A DNA stretch of 5,427 bases from an uncultured Eubacteriales bacterium. GTDB taxonomy: Bacteria; Bacillota; Clostridia; Oscillospirales; Butyricicoccaceae. Below the pieces are notes generated by a model that saw only the letters and a list, made by a program, of their open reading frames with translations, searched no databases and was not told where the DNA came from. Positions 5,005 to 5,427 of the stretch are shown here, piece by piece. The position numbers and the translations under genes are program-made. The stretch lies in assembly GCA_934630445.1 (NCBI GenBank), contig CAKTWY010000171.1, positions 1-5,427 of the forward strand, written 5' to 3'. Position 1 is the stretch's first letter; each line of letters opens with the position of its first letter.

Positions 5005-5427
5005 ATGTTTGAATTAATGCCGTTTGCGCGCAGGGAAAATAATCTCTGGAACTATCTGGACAATATGGAAAAGAACCTTTTCGGCGGCTTGGATGAGAGC
5101 TTCTCCTCCTTCCGTACAGACATTGTGGATCAGGGCGACGCGTTTGAACTGCGCGCGGAGCTGCCCGGCTTCAAAAAAGAGGACATCCATATTGACGTCG
5201 ACGGCGAAACGCTGACCGTCAGCGCCGAACACAAGGAAGAAAATGAGGAAAAGAAGGACAATTATGTGCGCCGCGAGCGCAAGTACGGTTCGTTCTCGAG
5301 GAGCTTCGATATTTCGAGCATCGACCACGAGGCGATCGAGGCAGGGTATCAGGACGGTATCCTGACGCTGAAGCTGCCGAAGAAAGCGCCCGTCGTTCCG
5401 GCGTCGCGCCAGATCGAGATCAAATAA
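5005..5427 (+). CDS. Small heat shock protein, Hsp20/alpha-crystallin family
   Basis: This is a 140-aa ATP-independent holdase that would bind unfolding proteins in the cytoplasm and pass them to DnaK/GroEL. A short N-terminal arm (1-36, rich in Phe, Asn and Leu) precedes the alpha-crystallin domain (about 37-127). Landmarks are ELPGFKKEDI (52-61), VDGETLTVSAEH (65-76), a charged loop (77-94), SFSRSF (96-101) and the strand GILTLKLPK (118-126). The C-terminal tail carries the oligomer-forming I-x-I motif, Ile137-Glu-Ile139. There is no cysteine. Length is typical of clostridial Hsp18-type proteins. The gene has a perfect CIRCE upstream, so HrcA control is expected, and no other chaperone gene accompanies it in the window. 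The TAA stop is the last codon of the window, so any downstream partner cannot be seen. Confidence 0.97.
   Translation: MFELMPFARRENNLWNYLDNMEKNLFGGLDESFSSFRTDIVDQGDAFELRAELPGFKKEDIHIDVDGETLTVSAEHKEENEEKKDNYVRRERKYGSFSRSFDISSIDHEAIEAGYQDGILTLKLPKKAPVVPASRQIEIK

Noticed and set aside
4957..5007. RNA thermometer before hsp20
   Set aside because: The visible stem does not pair with AAGGAG or the start codon, and I see no U-rich or anti-Shine-Dalgarno segment near it.

Overview
The window looks like a stretch of a GC-rich, low-redundancy Firmicutes chromosome, most likely a gut-type Clostridia. The evidence is a perfect CIRCE operator, strong AGGAGG-type ribosome binding sites, an SLH-domain surface protein, a Bacillus-type ATP phosphofructokinase, and a hydroxyacyl-CoA dehydrogenase of the FadN type. 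This placement is inferred from gene families only; no rRNA or other marker is present.

Layout: four genes lie on the minus strand and one on the plus strand. Reading the minus strand in transcription order, there is a secreted SLH-domain protein with a DUF6612-like C-terminal region (4746 to 3424), closed by a strong hairpin terminator at 3335-3370. Next is a two-domain 3-hydroxyacyl-CoA dehydrogenase (3266 to 1965), which corresponds to FadN without its crotonase domain. Then a small double zinc-ribbon/TM2 membrane protein (1675 to 1238) follows, with its own near-consensus promoter at 1760-1788. Last is 6-phosphofructokinase pfkA (1162 to 179), closed by a GC-rich hairpin terminator at 137-166. 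The TM2 gene and pfkA are 75 bp apart with no clear promoter or terminator between them, so they probably share a transcript. On the plus strand a small heat shock protein (Hsp20, 5005-5427) is read divergently from the SLH gene and ends exactly at the window edge.

The control region at 4747-5004 is the best-defined regulatory stretch. It holds a good promoter for the SLH gene, a perfect 9-9-9 CIRCE element (HrcA operator), a probable promoter for hsp20, and a GAAA-capped stem-loop in the hsp20 leader. Positions 1-178 contain no gene. They hold an almost perfect 17-bp inverted repeat at the very start of the window and the pfkA terminator.

No mobile element, CRISPR array, tRNA or rRNA is visible, and I see no convincing new multi-gene system. 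The most interesting points are within single genes or sites. PfkA keeps its catalytic residues but has Thr at the effector-site position that is Glu187 in E. coli. The dehydrogenase lacks the usual NAD-selecting Asp and the crotonase half. A lone hsp20 sits under CIRCE control, back to back with a cell-surface gene.
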